Origin: Anastrepha obliqua
Taxonomy: Eukaryota; Arthropoda; Insecta; Diptera; Tephritidae
Direction: 5' to 3'
DNA length: 64,000 nt
Assembly: GCF_027943255.1 (NCBI RefSeq)
Contig: NC_072893.1
Location: 41,128,001-41,192,000, forward strand
Translations under genes and position numbers: made by a program
The notes under the pieces: generated by a model
What the model saw: the letters and a program-made list of their open reading frames with translations, nothing else
Told to the model about the DNA's origin: nothing
The model's database searches: none
Shown: positions 20,570 to 32,110 of the stretch, in pieces
Position numbering within the stretch: position 1 is the stretch's first letter
Layout: each line of letters starts with the position of its first letter

Positions 20570-21415
20570 GAGCCCCTTGGCCCACATAACAACAGTGTAA
20601 GAGCCCTGGGTCTTTAGGGGCCGCCTCTGTGACAGGAGTTCGAGTAGACCTAGGACCGGTCTTATACATAGTATCATCCCATTTCACTGTAACGGATCTT
20701 GAGCAATTTTGTTGTCAAGACCTGGTAGCGGCTGAGGTGTGTTACAGAGGTAGACGCGGATGGTTGAAGTTTGTGATTGCCACTACTGGAAGGGCCACTA
20801 CCCGGGAAGGCCACTAGTCTCGTGAGGTTCTGTGAGCGGCGCAATCTGGGCCTCATCCTATTTTGCGATGCTAATGCCCAGCATACATCAATGGACGGGG
20901 CTCTCGACTCAAACAGAGAAGGCACGGATGTCGATCCAACGATTCTCTCCATGCCCCTTGCATTTAGTGCCATCAAGAGTCGTACTTGAAAAGAGATATA
21001 GTGTAGTGCTGCCAGAGGCTCAGTTGGGGTCAAACTCAGAAAATGAGCCCGGCAAACACTGTTTTCGCATTTTTACGGATGGCTCCAGGACCGAGCCTGG
21101 CTCCGGCTCTGGGGTCTACGTGGAATCAAGCGGGACAAAACTGCGATTTGATCTTGGAATGCATGCATCTGTGTTTCAAGCGGAGGTGTACGCTGTTCAA
21201 GAAGCGATGAACTTTGTTGTGGAAAACCGACGGAGAAGCACATGTTTAAGTGTCTGCAGCGACAGCCAAGCTGCGCTTCTGTGCTTAGACAGCCCCCCTA
21301 CCACATCAGGGGTAGTCAAGCCCTGTAACTCCAGGCTGAACTATGTCGGTAGATATAATAGCCTGATGCTAACATGGGTCCCGGGACAAGTGGGTATCGT
21401 ACATTTATGAATTTG
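20570..21415 (+). pseudogene. LINE ORF2 remnant: endonuclease joined to RNase H
   Basis: 20630-20920 reads SHFTVTDLEQ, then RNLGLILFCDANAQHTS, the AP-endonuclease DAN-H motif of Jockey/I-group LINEs. From about 20995 the frame is RNase H: CFRIFTDGSRTEPGSGSGVY (first Asp), FQAEVYAVQEA (Glu), CSDSQAALL (second Asp) and TWVPGQVGI. It stops before the last active-site residue. The reverse transcriptase, normally about 2 kb between the two, is missing. The same family, with RT and without endonuclease, is at 57160-59017. Confidence 0.85.
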
Positions 21416-21500
21416 ACCTACAAATCTGGTTCAAAGTTCTCGATGTCGTTCGCTATGTACAATTTGGAGACAAGAATTATGCACTGTTAATTGGCATAGC

Positions 21501-22033
21501 GGCCTCGGTAGTCTAGCGTAAGTGCTCTAGCCTGCCACCCCAGAGGTTGTGGGTTCGAATCCGCACTTTTTCAAATTTACCTACTTTCCCAGTTTCTAAA
21601 AAACAAAAAAAAATAGAATCCCATTCCTCAACCTCAAAACCTTTCTTTCCACCCTTACTCCAGCACAATAGTCAGCACATTATTTACATTGTGGCTGCTA
21701 AAACAAGCAAAAAACAAAGAAAAACTCACAGTTACACATTGCATCAGTGGAGCCAGCAGAAGAAAGCGGGCAATCGCGGTAATAGCACAGACACACCACA
21801 TTTAGCGAAGTCCTCAACCATCTGTGCGATCCTTCTGGCAGAAAAATGTAAAATACAGATGGCGCTCTAAACAGTTAGAAGACGTTATTCCTAAGCAACG
21901 ACAGGTGGGCATTCTTACTATTTAGGACTGCCTACCTACCCTGTCAGAAATCAAAATAGTTTAACGAAACCAACGCAAGACTGAGTCTTGTCGAGGCCCT
22001 ATGCTCCTTAAAGGAGTGAGCAAGAAAAAAAAA
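21501..22033 (+). mobile_element. tRNA-derived SINE (SINE-B), copy 1 with long interior
   Basis: Head GGCCTCGGTAGTCTAGCGTA with a perfect B box GGTTCGAATCC at about 21551. Tail TTTAACGAAACCAACGCAAG, ACTGAGTCTTGTCGAGGCCC and GAGTGAGCAAG, ending in an A-run at 22024. About 380 bases lie between head and tail. Copy 2 (35738-35910) has the same head and tail with only a few dozen bases between. Copy 3 (25888-26060) keeps the tail and part of the adjoining interior. Confidence 0.75.
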
Positions 22034-23004
22034 ATGGCATAGGTGGTAACCGCGCCCCTAATCACTCATGGATTCGAGCGCTTCCGGTTGGAACTGTATG
22101 TTGTCGGTCATCCAGCATCGGCCACAAGTGTCGATTTAGAAGAAATTATAAGTAAAAAACATTCCGGCAAAACAAAATCCACCCAAACATCGACTTTTCG
22201 GAATATGTTTGGCGTTGGGGCGTAGTGTGCCAACTTTTTGTTTTTTTTTTGTAGAGCCCAATCAGCAGCATTTCTTTGATTCGTTTCTTACTAAAATTTA
22301 TTTACTACGTTAGTTGATTTTTAGTGTTTAACGAAAATTCGCTATGTTAAAGTCGTAGAAAGGCTCAGTTTGTCTGACAAAACGGGGAGTTGAAACTTAA
22401 AAAGATTTTCCTACTATAGGTCTAATATTGTCCTTTTTTTGAGGTAATGAACTATTTTTCAAGGCAAACAAAACTGATTTTTCCAAAATTCATTTTCGTT
22501 TATATTACTTTGAAAAATGTTTCCCGCACTGTTTGTTTCGTGTACAATAAATGACCGTTTTGATAATTTCGCTTTATTTTATGGTCCCGCTAAAAAAAAC
22601 ATCCCAAATTGTGCTTATTTTTCATGCCGCTATAGTGGTCTAGCCCATTTTGCTAATTTAAACTAATAATATATTTTTTTTATTTCTTATTTTAAAGTTG
22701 AACTCTGCATAAATAATTTGAATATCAAAAATTCTATTTCATTGCAATTTTCGAATATTTACTTTTAGTCTGGATTTGTGCGCATAAACAAACGCAATTA
22801 CTTTATACCATTTGATTAAATACTTCAGATGTTTTCACAAAATTCGCGAACACATTCAACGAAAACACATACATACATACATATAAATATAATTCCCGAA
22901 AACTGCGTAGTGGAAAAAGTAAATGATTTCATGCAACATCTACCGCATGCAACCTCGAGTTAAACAGCATAGAATACGGTAAACAAAATGGGTAGGCCGA
23001 AGTA
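22034..23004. other. Unassigned AT-rich sequence
   Basis: No domain recognised. An ACAT repeat lies near 22867-22882. A 60-residue frame at 22043-22225 has no familiar motif. Confidence 0.4.
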
Positions 23005-23907
23005 CAGTCTGTGTCAGAAGAAAAGAACCGGTTTTTTTCTTGTAACTTCAAGATATATTTCGTTGTGCTCTCTGCTGCGTAATAGCCCCACTCAAGGGCT
23101 AACTCAGATTAGTGTCGTGCGAAACTTTTCCGTAAACGCAATCAAACACAAATGAGTGAGAAGTAGGCGAAGCGTTTTGAGGAGGTATTTTTATGCAAGA
23201 TTTCGAAAGGGCCGAAATTATCTTACGCTGCGGCTGCAAAAGTAATTAAAAAATCAAAAAAGTTTGTTGTGATGTGGAAACAGCGAAATAAGGGTACAAA
23301 AATGTTGATGACTTTTCCGAGCGCGGCTTGAAGCGGGTGACGACAAAAAAGCAGGATAAAGTGATCGTCCAATTTTTTAAGCGAGACCCTTCTTTGCGAC
23401 TACGCCAAGCACATACAAGTTTTGCTAAAAAGGGAATAGATGTGAGTATCAACACCATCGAACGTCAACTGAAGGAGCCGAACATATCCTACCGTCCCAC
23501 ATCATCAAAAGCACTGTTCTCTGAAAAACACATTGAGAAACAACAAAACAAGAAAATGGCGTCACAGTAATGGACTAGCCTTCCCACTCCCCAGACGCCA
23601 CCGCATTGAAAATGTGTGAGGAATTATGAAAACGCATCTTGCCGGAAAGCCAGTCCACGATTTAAAGCAACTCGTGGGTCAAGTTCGCAAAATCTGGTCC
23701 TCTGTCGACGAGCTACGCAGAAAAGCTGGTTCAAAGCATGCCGAGAAGATGCCAGGCTATGCTCGACAATGATGGAGACTATACAGCTTTTTGAGTAATT
23801 AAGACTCGTAGTTTTGTACCTACTTTCATGTAAAAAAAATTTTGAAATAACTATAAATCTTTTATACTTCATAAATAATCGCGGTTGCCTTTTTCTGACA
23901 CAGAATG
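23005..23907 (+). mobile_element. Tc1-like element, internally deleted, both ends present
   Basis: Terminal repeats CAGTCTGTGTCAGAAGAAAA (left) and CATTCTGTGTCAGAAAAAGG (right, reverse complement) are flanked by TA at 23003-23004 and 23908-23909. Frames read AKRFEEVF, VTTKKQDKVIVQFFKRDPS, GIDVSINTIERQLKE and FSEKHIEKQ, the N-terminal DNA-binding region of a Tc1-like transposase. They then jump to HRIENVWGIM-like sequence (RHRIENV, GIMKTHLAGKPVHDLKQL) and VRKIWSSV, the C-terminal part after the last catalytic residue. The DDE core is deleted. Length 903 bases versus about 1.6 kb for intact relatives. Confidence 0.88.
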
Positions 23908-24984
23908 TACAAGAAGGCAACTTTTGGTTTTTTTGTCTACAAAACAAGAAACAAATTTTTCCGCGTTCTTCAAACTGAAAATAAAATTTTAATTTACTTA
24001 AAGTTTAATTTACTTAAATATTTTTGCGCTGCGTGTAAATGGTATTTGTGCCTATACAAGTACATATACGTGTATATGTGTGTGTGTATACACAGCTTCT
24101 GGTGTGGAACTAAGTAAATGTGGGCATTTCTTTGGTCGGCTGCGCTTGCATGGCTTTTGGTTTTTGCCACGTCGCACGCGTCTGTATGTATGACAGTCAT
24201 TATGTGTGTGTATGTGTAAGCTCTTGTTGTTATTTTCGCCACTCACTTCCGGCCTGTGCACTTTTCGGTCAAAATCTTCTTCTTGCGAGTGGCCGCTTAA
24301 AGTTTTGAATGACCGGCCTTTACACGGTAAGTTGAACGAAGTTTCGTAGTTGTAATTTTCGTAGTTTGTTCAACGCCACCACCAGCGAAGCAGTAAAGCA
24401 AAAATTTCAATTTTTCTGTTGTCGTTTCGTCGTCGTCTCGCCACTGCTCCACGAAGCGTGTTGCACACTTTGCAGTTGCCGCATTTGTTTCATTCCTTTC
24501 GATTTTTTAATTTTATTAATTTTTTTTTTTATTTTTGGTTTTTGTTTTTTGTTCAACATCCTTTTGAAAAAGTCTGGTCGCCGCCGACTCATAATTTACG
24601 GCTAAAGTATTCAGGGTCGGTTGAGAGTGGCGGGCCGATTGTACACAGTTTCGAGTGCCCGATGTCAATTGCTTTGAGGTGCTTGTTCTTCCATGCTCCC
24701 ACATCGCATACCGATGCCGATATAAGTAATATATAGTACACACACACACACACATACAAATGTAGATGTGTATTTTTGTAAATATATACAGGAGTATATA
24801 ATTGTTGTTGATCTTATGGCATTTGTTTATTTATGTGAAAACGTTGATTGTCTCAATTGCTTGTCGAATAACTCCCAAGTTGCCGTCGAAAGGCGTCAGA
24901 AGTTCTTTTTTTTTAACAAAATTCACTTATGTAAATAATGAAATCTGTAGGAAAGTCAATTAGTTTTCAGTGTACTAATTCGCA
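23908..24984. other. Unassigned sequence with GT and AC microsatellites
   Basis: GT-rich near 24077-24088 and (AC)n at 24738-24754; T-rich near 24500-24550. No gene or element recognised. Confidence 0.45.
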
Positions 24985-25262
24985 TGCCGTAATCGAATGG
25001 GTTGGAGCGTGACTATCATTTGGAAGTGCGCAGGTTCGAAACTGCGTGCATGAAACAGCAAAATAAAAAAGCTTTTCCTAATAACAGTCAACACTCGGCA
25101 GGCAATGGCAGACCTCGGGGTGTATTTCTGGCACGAAGAGGTTCCTTATAAAGAGATTCGGAGACTGTAGGTAGCTCCATTTCTGGAACTCCAACAAGAC
25201 GCGCGCCACAAATAGGAGAAGGAGCTCGGCCAAACACCTAACAGAAAAGAAAAGAATTTTTT
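24985..25262 (+). mobile_element. SINE-A, copy 5
   Basis: Head with A-box-like GTAATCGAATGGG and B box GGTTCGAAACT (about 25032). Body landmarks CGGCAGGCAATGGCAGACCT, TGTATTTCTGGCACG, GGAGACTGTAGGTAGCTCCA, AAGACGCGCGCCACAAATAG and GAGCTCGGCCAAACACC. Near complete. Confidence 0.82.
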
Positions 25263-25887
25263 ATATATAGATATTGGAAAGCCGAAACTAGTACAGTTAA
25301 GGCGGTGGAGGGGCAGAAAGGAATAAAAAAAATTGTTCAGGTTTTTTACCTTTTTATAAATGAGAACAAGGTCGATGCAGTAGTTAAGTAATTGAGCGTC
25401 TGTTGCTTCAAGACGCGGTTCCATACCTACTCGCCTCGGAAGCGTTTTTCAGAAACTCATTTTTTTTTGAGTTCGTGTACGCCATAACTCAAAATAGAGT
25501 ATACTTCACTTATCGTTTTGAAATATTGCACACTACCTCTTTACATTGTGCAATAACACTATGCTATAAAATCGAACAAAAAAAGGCAAGAAAGTGGCAT
25601 AGCAAATATGAATGAGGAAGAACTGCAGAATATTGGACCACTTGTTGTTTTGCCACTAAAAGTCACAAGGTTTTTTTTTAAGTGCATTAAAGGTTTATTA
25701 ATTTGGTCTCAAGTTAATTTAAATTATTGGAAAAAGAACTCTCCGAAAACAAGAATTACCATTAATTCGTGTCGAATTGGTGTAAGAAAATATTGAAGAA
25801 ATTCAGCAGTGGTGGTTCACGGCTACAAAATAAATAAAATTTATAGAGAAATTTTCACAAATATAATATAATAATATTTCGAAATAA
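25263..25887. other. Unassigned AT-rich sequence
   Basis: Short frames only; nothing recognised. Confidence 0.35.
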
Positions 25888-26060
25888 TTTTTTTTTTCCT
25901 CGTTCCACTCGGCGGCATAGGACCTCGACACGACGCAGTCTTGCGTTGGTTTCGTTAATCTATTTCGCTTACTGGCAGGATAGGTGATTCGCCTGGCGCT
26001 AGTAATAGCTCCTCCCTTCCGAAGTATTAGTTCGTGAATAAAAGATTGGAAATTTTGTGC
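25888..26060 (-). mobile_element. SINE-B, copy 3 (tail part)
   Basis: In reverse it reads ATCCTGCCAGTAAGCGAAAT, ATTAACGAAACCAACGCAAG, ACTGCGTCGTGTCGAGGTCC, then an A-run. This matches the tail and the last interior bases of SINE-B copy 1 at 21930-22033. The tRNA-like head is not visible. Confidence 0.68.
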
Positions 26061-26124
26061 AAAGTTTGGCGCCTTGAGAGACCAGGGTTTTATCAGAGAA
26101 TGTAGTATATATATAGATATATAA

Positions 26125-26250
26125 ATATAAATATAATTGGCGCTTACACCCTTTTTGGGTGCTTGGCTGAGCTCCTGCTCCTATTTGTGTCGTGCGTCTT
26201 TATTTTGTTCCATAAATGGAGAGACCTTCAGTTTTAAGCCGAAGAAATTT
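26125..26250 (-). mobile_element. SINE-A, copy 6 (3' part)
   Basis: In reverse it holds the tail AATTGGCGCTTACACCC-type border, GGGTGCTTGGCTGAGCTCC, TGTCGTGCGTCTTTATTTTG and CATAAATGGAGAGACC. The head is missing. Confidence 0.72.
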
Positions 26251-26559
26251 CTTTTGAATGGGTTTAAGTCTATTGACGTGACACTGATTATATGGCCTCC
26301 AAATAAAGATGGGTTCCTCCAGCAAAAGTTCGCACGAGTAAGGTAAATAGTGGCTTCAAAGTATAACGATCCGTAGAATCGAAAGCAAAATGCCGAATGA
26401 AGGCGATGACAAAGTTCAAATGACTAAGTAACTGAAAAGTAGAGCCAAAGATTACTTCTAAATCAGTAATTTCATTATTTAGATGCGAGTTCTTTAAAAA
26501 ATTTTATACGAGGTAGAGGTTAAATTCTTAGATTAAGAAAATGACAGATGAGATCATTT

Positions 26560-26970
26560 CTTAATACTTAGTTGAAGTAGATTCTTATCACACCATGCCA
26601 CGAAATTGCTGAGGTCTGATTAAAGATTGTATGAATCAGATAGATTAATACTGTCTTAATAATTTTTAAGTCGGCTGCATACAAAAGAAACTCAGATATG
26701 TCATTAATAAAAATTACAAAGAGCACAAAGCCCAAACTGCTGTCGTGAGGACCAACGGAACAGGCAATAAAACTATAAAAATATAAGTTATTGACAACGA
26801 TTACATATTCACGATTGAAATATACGACATTTTTCACTTGAGGAAAATAGTGCGAAACCCAGATGGAGACTAAAGTTGAGTAGCAGACTTTAACCGAAGT
26901 CTTGGAAAAATCTCTATAAACCGCATCAACTTCTTGGGAGAGGGAATGAAGTTTCCATTGAAGACCACAT
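26560..26970 (-). pseudogene. LINE reverse transcriptase palm remnant
   Basis: The minus strand reads EVDAVYRDFSK (about 26925, RT motif A, usual VDAVYTDFSKAFD), then after an AT-rich spacer SVGPHDSSLGFVLFVIFIND (motif B, usual GVPQGSxLGPLLF). LLYAADLKI follows, motif C with the YADD tetrad changed to YAAD. Order and spacing fit a Jockey/CR1-type RT with a shortened A-B interval. Dead. Confidence 0.75.
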
Positions 26971-27109
26971 CCAAGGCAAAGCTAAAGCAGGACCTCCTGG
27001 ATTTTACATAACGGGATTGCCTCTTCGTGTCAATGCCGGGATTTACTATTATGAGGGTTGCCTTTTGTGGTTTGTGCCCAATAATGAAAACACAGTAAAA
27101 TAAAAATAA

Positions 27110-27480
27110 AATTAAAAATCACTTATTTGTTTCTCAAAATATTCTTCTTCGAAGTCAATACTCTTCGCTTCGCTTCAACCAATTTCGAAAGCACTTTTAG
27201 CACTCGGAAGTGGAGCTGTTTAAAGGCTTCAAGAGCTTTTTCTGGCATTGAGAAATATTGACCCATTAATTCGATTTTTTGAGTGCTCAAAACCTCTCTT
27301 GTGTGAGCCACGATGTGAGAGCTCGTATTTCCTTCGTGAGGTGGGATTTGTCTTCGGCGGTCGGTTTTCGTAAATTCTTCGAAAACTTGTTGACCAAATA
27401 TTCATGAAATATTGAGTGTGTGCTGGTCTCGCTAAAGATGCCCCTATCTCGCGATATATTTGGCGAGATTTGGTGGCTTC
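27110..27480 (-). pseudogene. mariner mar-1, copy 2 (internally deleted)
   Basis: The minus strand reads THSIFHEYLVNKFS (end of the second helix-turn-helix), then SSHIVAHTREVLSTQKIELM, matching the segment after the second Asp in mar-1 at 11230-11300. A deletion removes the third-Asp motif, and YFSMPEKALEAF and (shifted) IDFEEEYFEKQ close the protein. At least two deletions and one frameshift. Confidence 0.75.
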
Positions 27481-27559
27481 TAAAGCATTCAGGCTAAAAA
27501 GCCCATTGTATTTAGAGAAAGAGATAGGAAAGAATAGAGACAGAGATAAAAGTAGTTAG

Positions 27560-28850
27560 TCCTGTGAGAGTTTTCCAGATTCTTTGGCAAATCTGTAAAT
27601 ATCCTCCAGTTTTAGAGAACGAATATTACTCATTCTCACGACATCTTAACCTTGCTCTAGTAAAGGCAGGACACTCACAGAGAAAGTGATCAGTGCTATT
27701 CGCCTCCTCCAAGCATGACAGGCCCATCGGCTCCTCAATGATTCCAATGGTGGTCATATGCTTACCCCATGGGTTGTGCCCTGTCATAATACCGACCATC
27801 AACCCGAACGTCTTTCCTTCTAAGTTTTAGTAGAAAGTTTGACAGTTTTCTGTTCGGACTTGTCACAAAACACTTTGCAGTTCTGCAGCGTTCTAGACCG
27901 GACCATCGCTCTTTATGTAGATTGCCTACATAATCGCTGATCCAATTCTTGATTCCTGCGGAACTGATTCCGATTATTGGCTCTGGCCCCTGTGGGGGAA
28001 CCGATGACCTACGGTTGGCCAATTCATCGGAAATGTCGTTTTCTTGAATACCGGAGTGTCCTGGATACCATATAAGTACAAGCCTGTTCTGTCTTCCGAC
28101 AGAATTAAGCTTCTTCTTACATTCTTGAACAATTTTTGAGGTTTGCTTCGCGTTTTCCAGGGCCTTCAGTGTAGCCTGACTCTCACTGAAAACTCCTATC
28201 GGTTTCCCCTTCCATCTCCTCTCGATTATCCATTCGGCTACTTTCAGGATGGCAAAAGTATAGCAAAAGTAGCATAGTGATACTTATTACTATCGTTTAA
28301 GTACCATTCGGCCCTAGACCCTATTTCATTCGTTGACCCAACGGTAAAGAGAATATCCGTCAAGCCTCCCTGAATGCATTCTGGATCGCTCCATTGGTCA
28401 CGCAATGGAAATCTGACATCAAATTCAGGTCGTCCTTAGGTGGCAAAAACAGTGGATACTGCTCAGATAGCAAGATTTCTCTGTGTTTCGAAGTTCCGTC
28501 TTCGTGCCAGAAACGATATTTATGGAGTCTAAACATTGCTTTTATTACTTCCTGTTGTATCTTAAGATCCAAGGGGAGCAAATCAAGCCTAGCATTTCAC
28601 CAGAGGTTGTACTCATGGCACCCGTGATGCATAAACATACGCTTCTTTGTAGCCTGTATATGGTAGTTCCCGAAGTGTGGACTTAACCATGCTCCGTCGC
28701 CACCAGACCACAGAGGCGTAAGTTATGATTGGTCTGATAAATGCTGTGCATATCTATAGGACCACAGCAGGTTTCAGACCCCAGGTTTTACCAAAGGCTC
28801 TGCGGTATTGCTGAAAACCCCTTAATGCGATCATATATTTTGATGAAAAT
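27560..28850 (-). pseudogene. LINE ORF2 3' half: RT thumb and RNase H
   Basis: Reading leftward: RRAFGKTWGLKPAVVLWICT and RPIITYASVVWW (RT thumb, about 28720-28810), LAPLDLKIQQEVI-type linker and PPKDDLNLM. RNase H follows (RWKGKPIGVFSESQATLKAL, WYPGHSGIQENDISDELANR). Last come KHMTTIGI and FLCECPAFTRARLRC, the closing knuckle, near 27640. The expected IYTDGS start of RNase H is disrupted at about 28270-28330. Several frameshifts; no 3' tail repeat seen. Confidence 0.82.
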
Positions 28851-30379
28851 TTGTTAAATTTTTTTAAATTTCCACACAGTTTGAAACTTGAGTTTACATG
28901 GTTTTGGAGAATGAACAATATTTTCATAATCAAATAACTCAAATTCAATAAGACACGGATGAATTTCGCGAATTTTATGAATAAGCCCTTGCGTTTTAGT
29001 TACTTAACGTAGTGTTTATTATTATTCTCTTTTTTAATATTTTTCTACTTTGCAGTTTATAAATTTATTTTATTGTACAATAGATCCCATTGTTTCCATA
29101 CTGATTAATTTTTGCGAATTATTCGTAGTTAATTATTTAGTAAATTTTCTCAAATGCTTGCTTTTCCTTGCAGGGAATTTTTGCTTCTTAACTACTATCC
29201 CACCACCCACGTCACGTCCTACTGTTATCATTAGCTTAATAAATATTGCCACAAACTCGCCGTACGCACCCTAGTAGCGAGGAACCCAAACACTTTCAAT
29301 TACTCGCCGAAATATTTACTGCCGCGTCGACAGCTCCTCAGCCGCTTCTTAGCTAGCTTTAGTGAATTCATGTATGTATGCTGGTATGTATGTATTATAC
29401 AAGTGTGTGTATGGCATTGGCCCCTCAAATTAAATATGGCAAAAGCTTAAACTTTATTGTTGTTATTATTGTTGAAAATGCGTAGAACAGCAGCGCACGG
29501 CATTTGTGTTTTCCTTGCCCTCGGCGGTATTTCAATTATTTGGAACTTCCTTTCGTGAAATTTCGTTCTTGTAGAAATTTGTATTGAAGTATTTATGAGA
29601 ATTTAATTTATAATTTAAATATTGCATTTTTACGAAATTTATTGTAATTGCTAATTTGTGTATTAGAGAGGAATTGAGATATCTCTGTTAAATTTAAAGA
29701 GAGAGACAAAAGTGCGTTGTCGCTGCTTTAGCAGAGAAATTCTGAAAACAGTGAACACCGTAAACGCAATCCCCTGGCAGCTGTTCCGATGAAACTAATG
29801 AGAACCCCATGTAAATGAAAAATTCCTTCCTTCTGTATCGTAGTACCGTAGATTAAAGCCTTTGAATTTATTACAATTAGATCTTGGTTGAAGAAGTGTG
29901 AAGAAATATGATAAAAAAATAAAAAAATACGATATGCTCTATTCATAGTTCACAGCAAGCGCTTTTTGAATTTTTGATATAAATGTGTTCAGATTTTAGG
30001 TACTTTTTCTAATAGTGACTAGCGCCAACAAGACGGCGCTACTTATCATACAGCCCGTGAATCAATGGATTTACTGTGTCGGGCTTTGTGGATAAACCAG
30101 CTTCGTTTGAGGCATTGGAAGCCAACATTACTAACGTTAGGATCAGAATGCTGCTGAATATCTTATCTACGGTAAGTATGTAGGTATGTAGTTTCCGCGG
30201 TATACTCAATTGGGTCGACCTTGTTGGAACCTTAAAAAAGAGTGCCGTATGGAGTCTGCACATTGAAATTGCAACTAACTGCTATTTGGGTGGGTATTGG
30301 TTCTGTGAGACTTAAGTGCGCTAATATAATTAAATAAAGTTCTTCATGAAATGAATGTAAGATCGAAATGTTCTAACAT
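28851..30379. other. Unassigned AT-rich sequence
   Basis: No element recognised apart from TATG and GTGT runs near 29370-29410. Confidence 0.4.
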
Positions 30380-30840
30380 ACGGTTAGGTAGGTAGGTGAA
30401 ATGGTTGAAGTACCACTCTGGCACTCCCCAATTAGCACTAAAGCGCCGTTTTGAGACCACCATGAGACCTCCAACAGGCAGATATCTACAGGCATCCAGA
30501 GCTGGGATAAGAGAAGGTTGATGGGATTTAGGTTGAATCAGTGCCCTAAGCTGTCGAAGAAAGTAACACGCAGTGAACTTAATCGCCAAGTTGCCAAGCC
30601 CCGACATTTACAGAGAAAGTGCTCAACGGTCTCCGTCTCTGAAAGGTCCCCACAGCTTCTGTAATGGGCGTTAAATGGAAAATCTAGCATTTTCGCATGT
30701 TTGCCGATCTTTCATTAACTGGTATACACAGCTACAAGTTTGGAAATTTAATGGCGGGCAGTTCCCAGAACTTACTGTGTCCTCTGGATGTTGGACTGGG
30801 CCAAAGGGTTTTCGAAATATTGGGTATAGGAATAAGTTTC
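30380..30840 (-). pseudogene. LINE 3' end, left part of a mariner-split copy
   Basis: The minus strand reads RQISKLVAVYTS-like sequence, KIGKHAKMLDFPFNAHYRSC, GDLSETETVEHFLCKCRGLA (Cys/His knuckle), LNPINLLLSQLW, then a 3' end CACCTACCTACCTAACCG at about 30381-30400. The upstream RNase H half of the same type lies at 31700-32110, beyond a mariner insertion. Confidence 0.75.
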
Positions 30841-30859
30841 GTCTTGTTTAGGCAAAGTT

Positions 30860-31699
30860 ACGAATTATTTAAACAATTATATAATACCGGGTATTATGTG
30901 AAGTACGTGCCATTGGAAGCAACAATTTTACTCCATCTTTCAGGCAGCATACGGATTCCTCTGATGAAAAATTCGAGTTCTTTTGTCTTGATCTATTCAT
31001 TGAGTTTTCGATGCTCTCGTAAGAAGTGAATCGCTCTCCAATAAGGGCTGACTGCGTTGATCGGAACAGATCGTAGTCCAGGAATGTCTGGGGAATATGG
31101 CGAGTGGGGCAAGATATCCCAATTTAGTTCATCTAAATATTTCTGGACTGATTTAGGAACGCGAAGCCTGACAATGTCGTGCTTAAATCAGTTTGTCATG
31201 TCTACCGTCCCATTCCGGCTGCTTTTCTTTGAGAGCTCGATTTAAGCGCATTAGCTGAAGTCGGTAATGATCGCCAGTGATGGTTTCAGATGGTTTAAGG
31301 AGTTCATAATATGTAGATGGCACCCTTCTGCATGAAGCATGAATAGTATCTTTTCTGTCGATGGACCTGGTTCACCTGGCAGGCTCCAACATTTTCGACT
31401 CTTGGGTTATCATAACAGATCAATTTTTCACCAATTCGTCATTGACGATGCGATGCAGAAAACATTTTCTTTTCTGCCGTTCAAGAAGCATCTCACACGT
31501 CACTAAAAGTCTCTCGGTATCCCTCTCCTTTTATTGATATGGCTCCCAGTTTCTTGCTTTCTGGACCATTCCCATCGCGTGTAAACGTTTACCGACGGTT
31601 GATCAGTCAACATCCAATTCTTTAGACATACCTTCACACAAAAATAGTATCAGCAGCGACACCTCTTTTACGAGGACGGAAACTTATTCCCTAGCACAT
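30860..31699 (-). mobile_element. mariner mar-6 inserted in a LINE
   Basis: Minus-strand frames in order: STVGKRLHAMGMVQKARNWE (second helix-turn-helix), TCEMLLERQKRKCFLHRIV, YYELLKPSETITGDHYRLQL, RLNRALKEKQPEWDGRHDKL, YLDELNWDILPHSPYSPDIP and FIRGIRMLPERWSKIV. GRHDKLI should lead into the second-Asp motif, which is broken. SPDI is present, but the third-Asp motif is out of frame. About 840 bases, lacking the N-terminus and clear terminal repeats. Confidence 0.82.
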
Positions 31700-32110
31700 G
31701 AGGAAATGGGGCTCCATCTTTTCTGCGCTTTCCTGAGAAATAATTTGTGCAACTCCTCTTTAGCAAGAATCACGGGGTATGCCGATGATCGGGTATAAGG
31801 TCTATGGGAACAATTAAGTTGACTCCTTCCTGATGAGCTCATCAGCAATTTCATTTCCCTCTATGATACTTCTTATAGAGGTTGACTAGTTTGGATCTAC
31901 ACCATGACGTCGTCAGAGCCCTGCCCTCGGTTTGACTATCGGAATAGACGGTTATATGCGCTTGCTAATATGAATATAATATTCTCACTGGAAGTCTTGT
32001 GGAGGAAAGATAGACGAGTTTTTAGGCCCTCCTCTTGCAGTTTTTAGTCCGCCTACTTCAACTTAAACGAGGCGTCACAGACTCAAAAGAGTGATCTAAA
32101 GGTTAATATC
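31700..32110 (-). pseudogene. LINE RNase H, right part of a mariner-split copy
   Basis: The minus strand reads ITVYSDSQTEGRALTTSWCR and SKLVN (about 31880-31950), then IIEGNEIADELIRKE-like sequence and IIGIP-type sequence, the second half of a LINE RNase H, followed by LHKLFLRKAQKRW. The reading stops where mar-6 begins at about 31699 and the C-terminal knuckle continues at 30840 and leftward. Confidence 0.72.

Noticed and set aside
21501..21570. Functional tRNA gene
   Set aside because: A and B boxes are present, but the acceptor stem does not close, and the same head recurs at 35910 attached to a common tail, so it is a SINE head.
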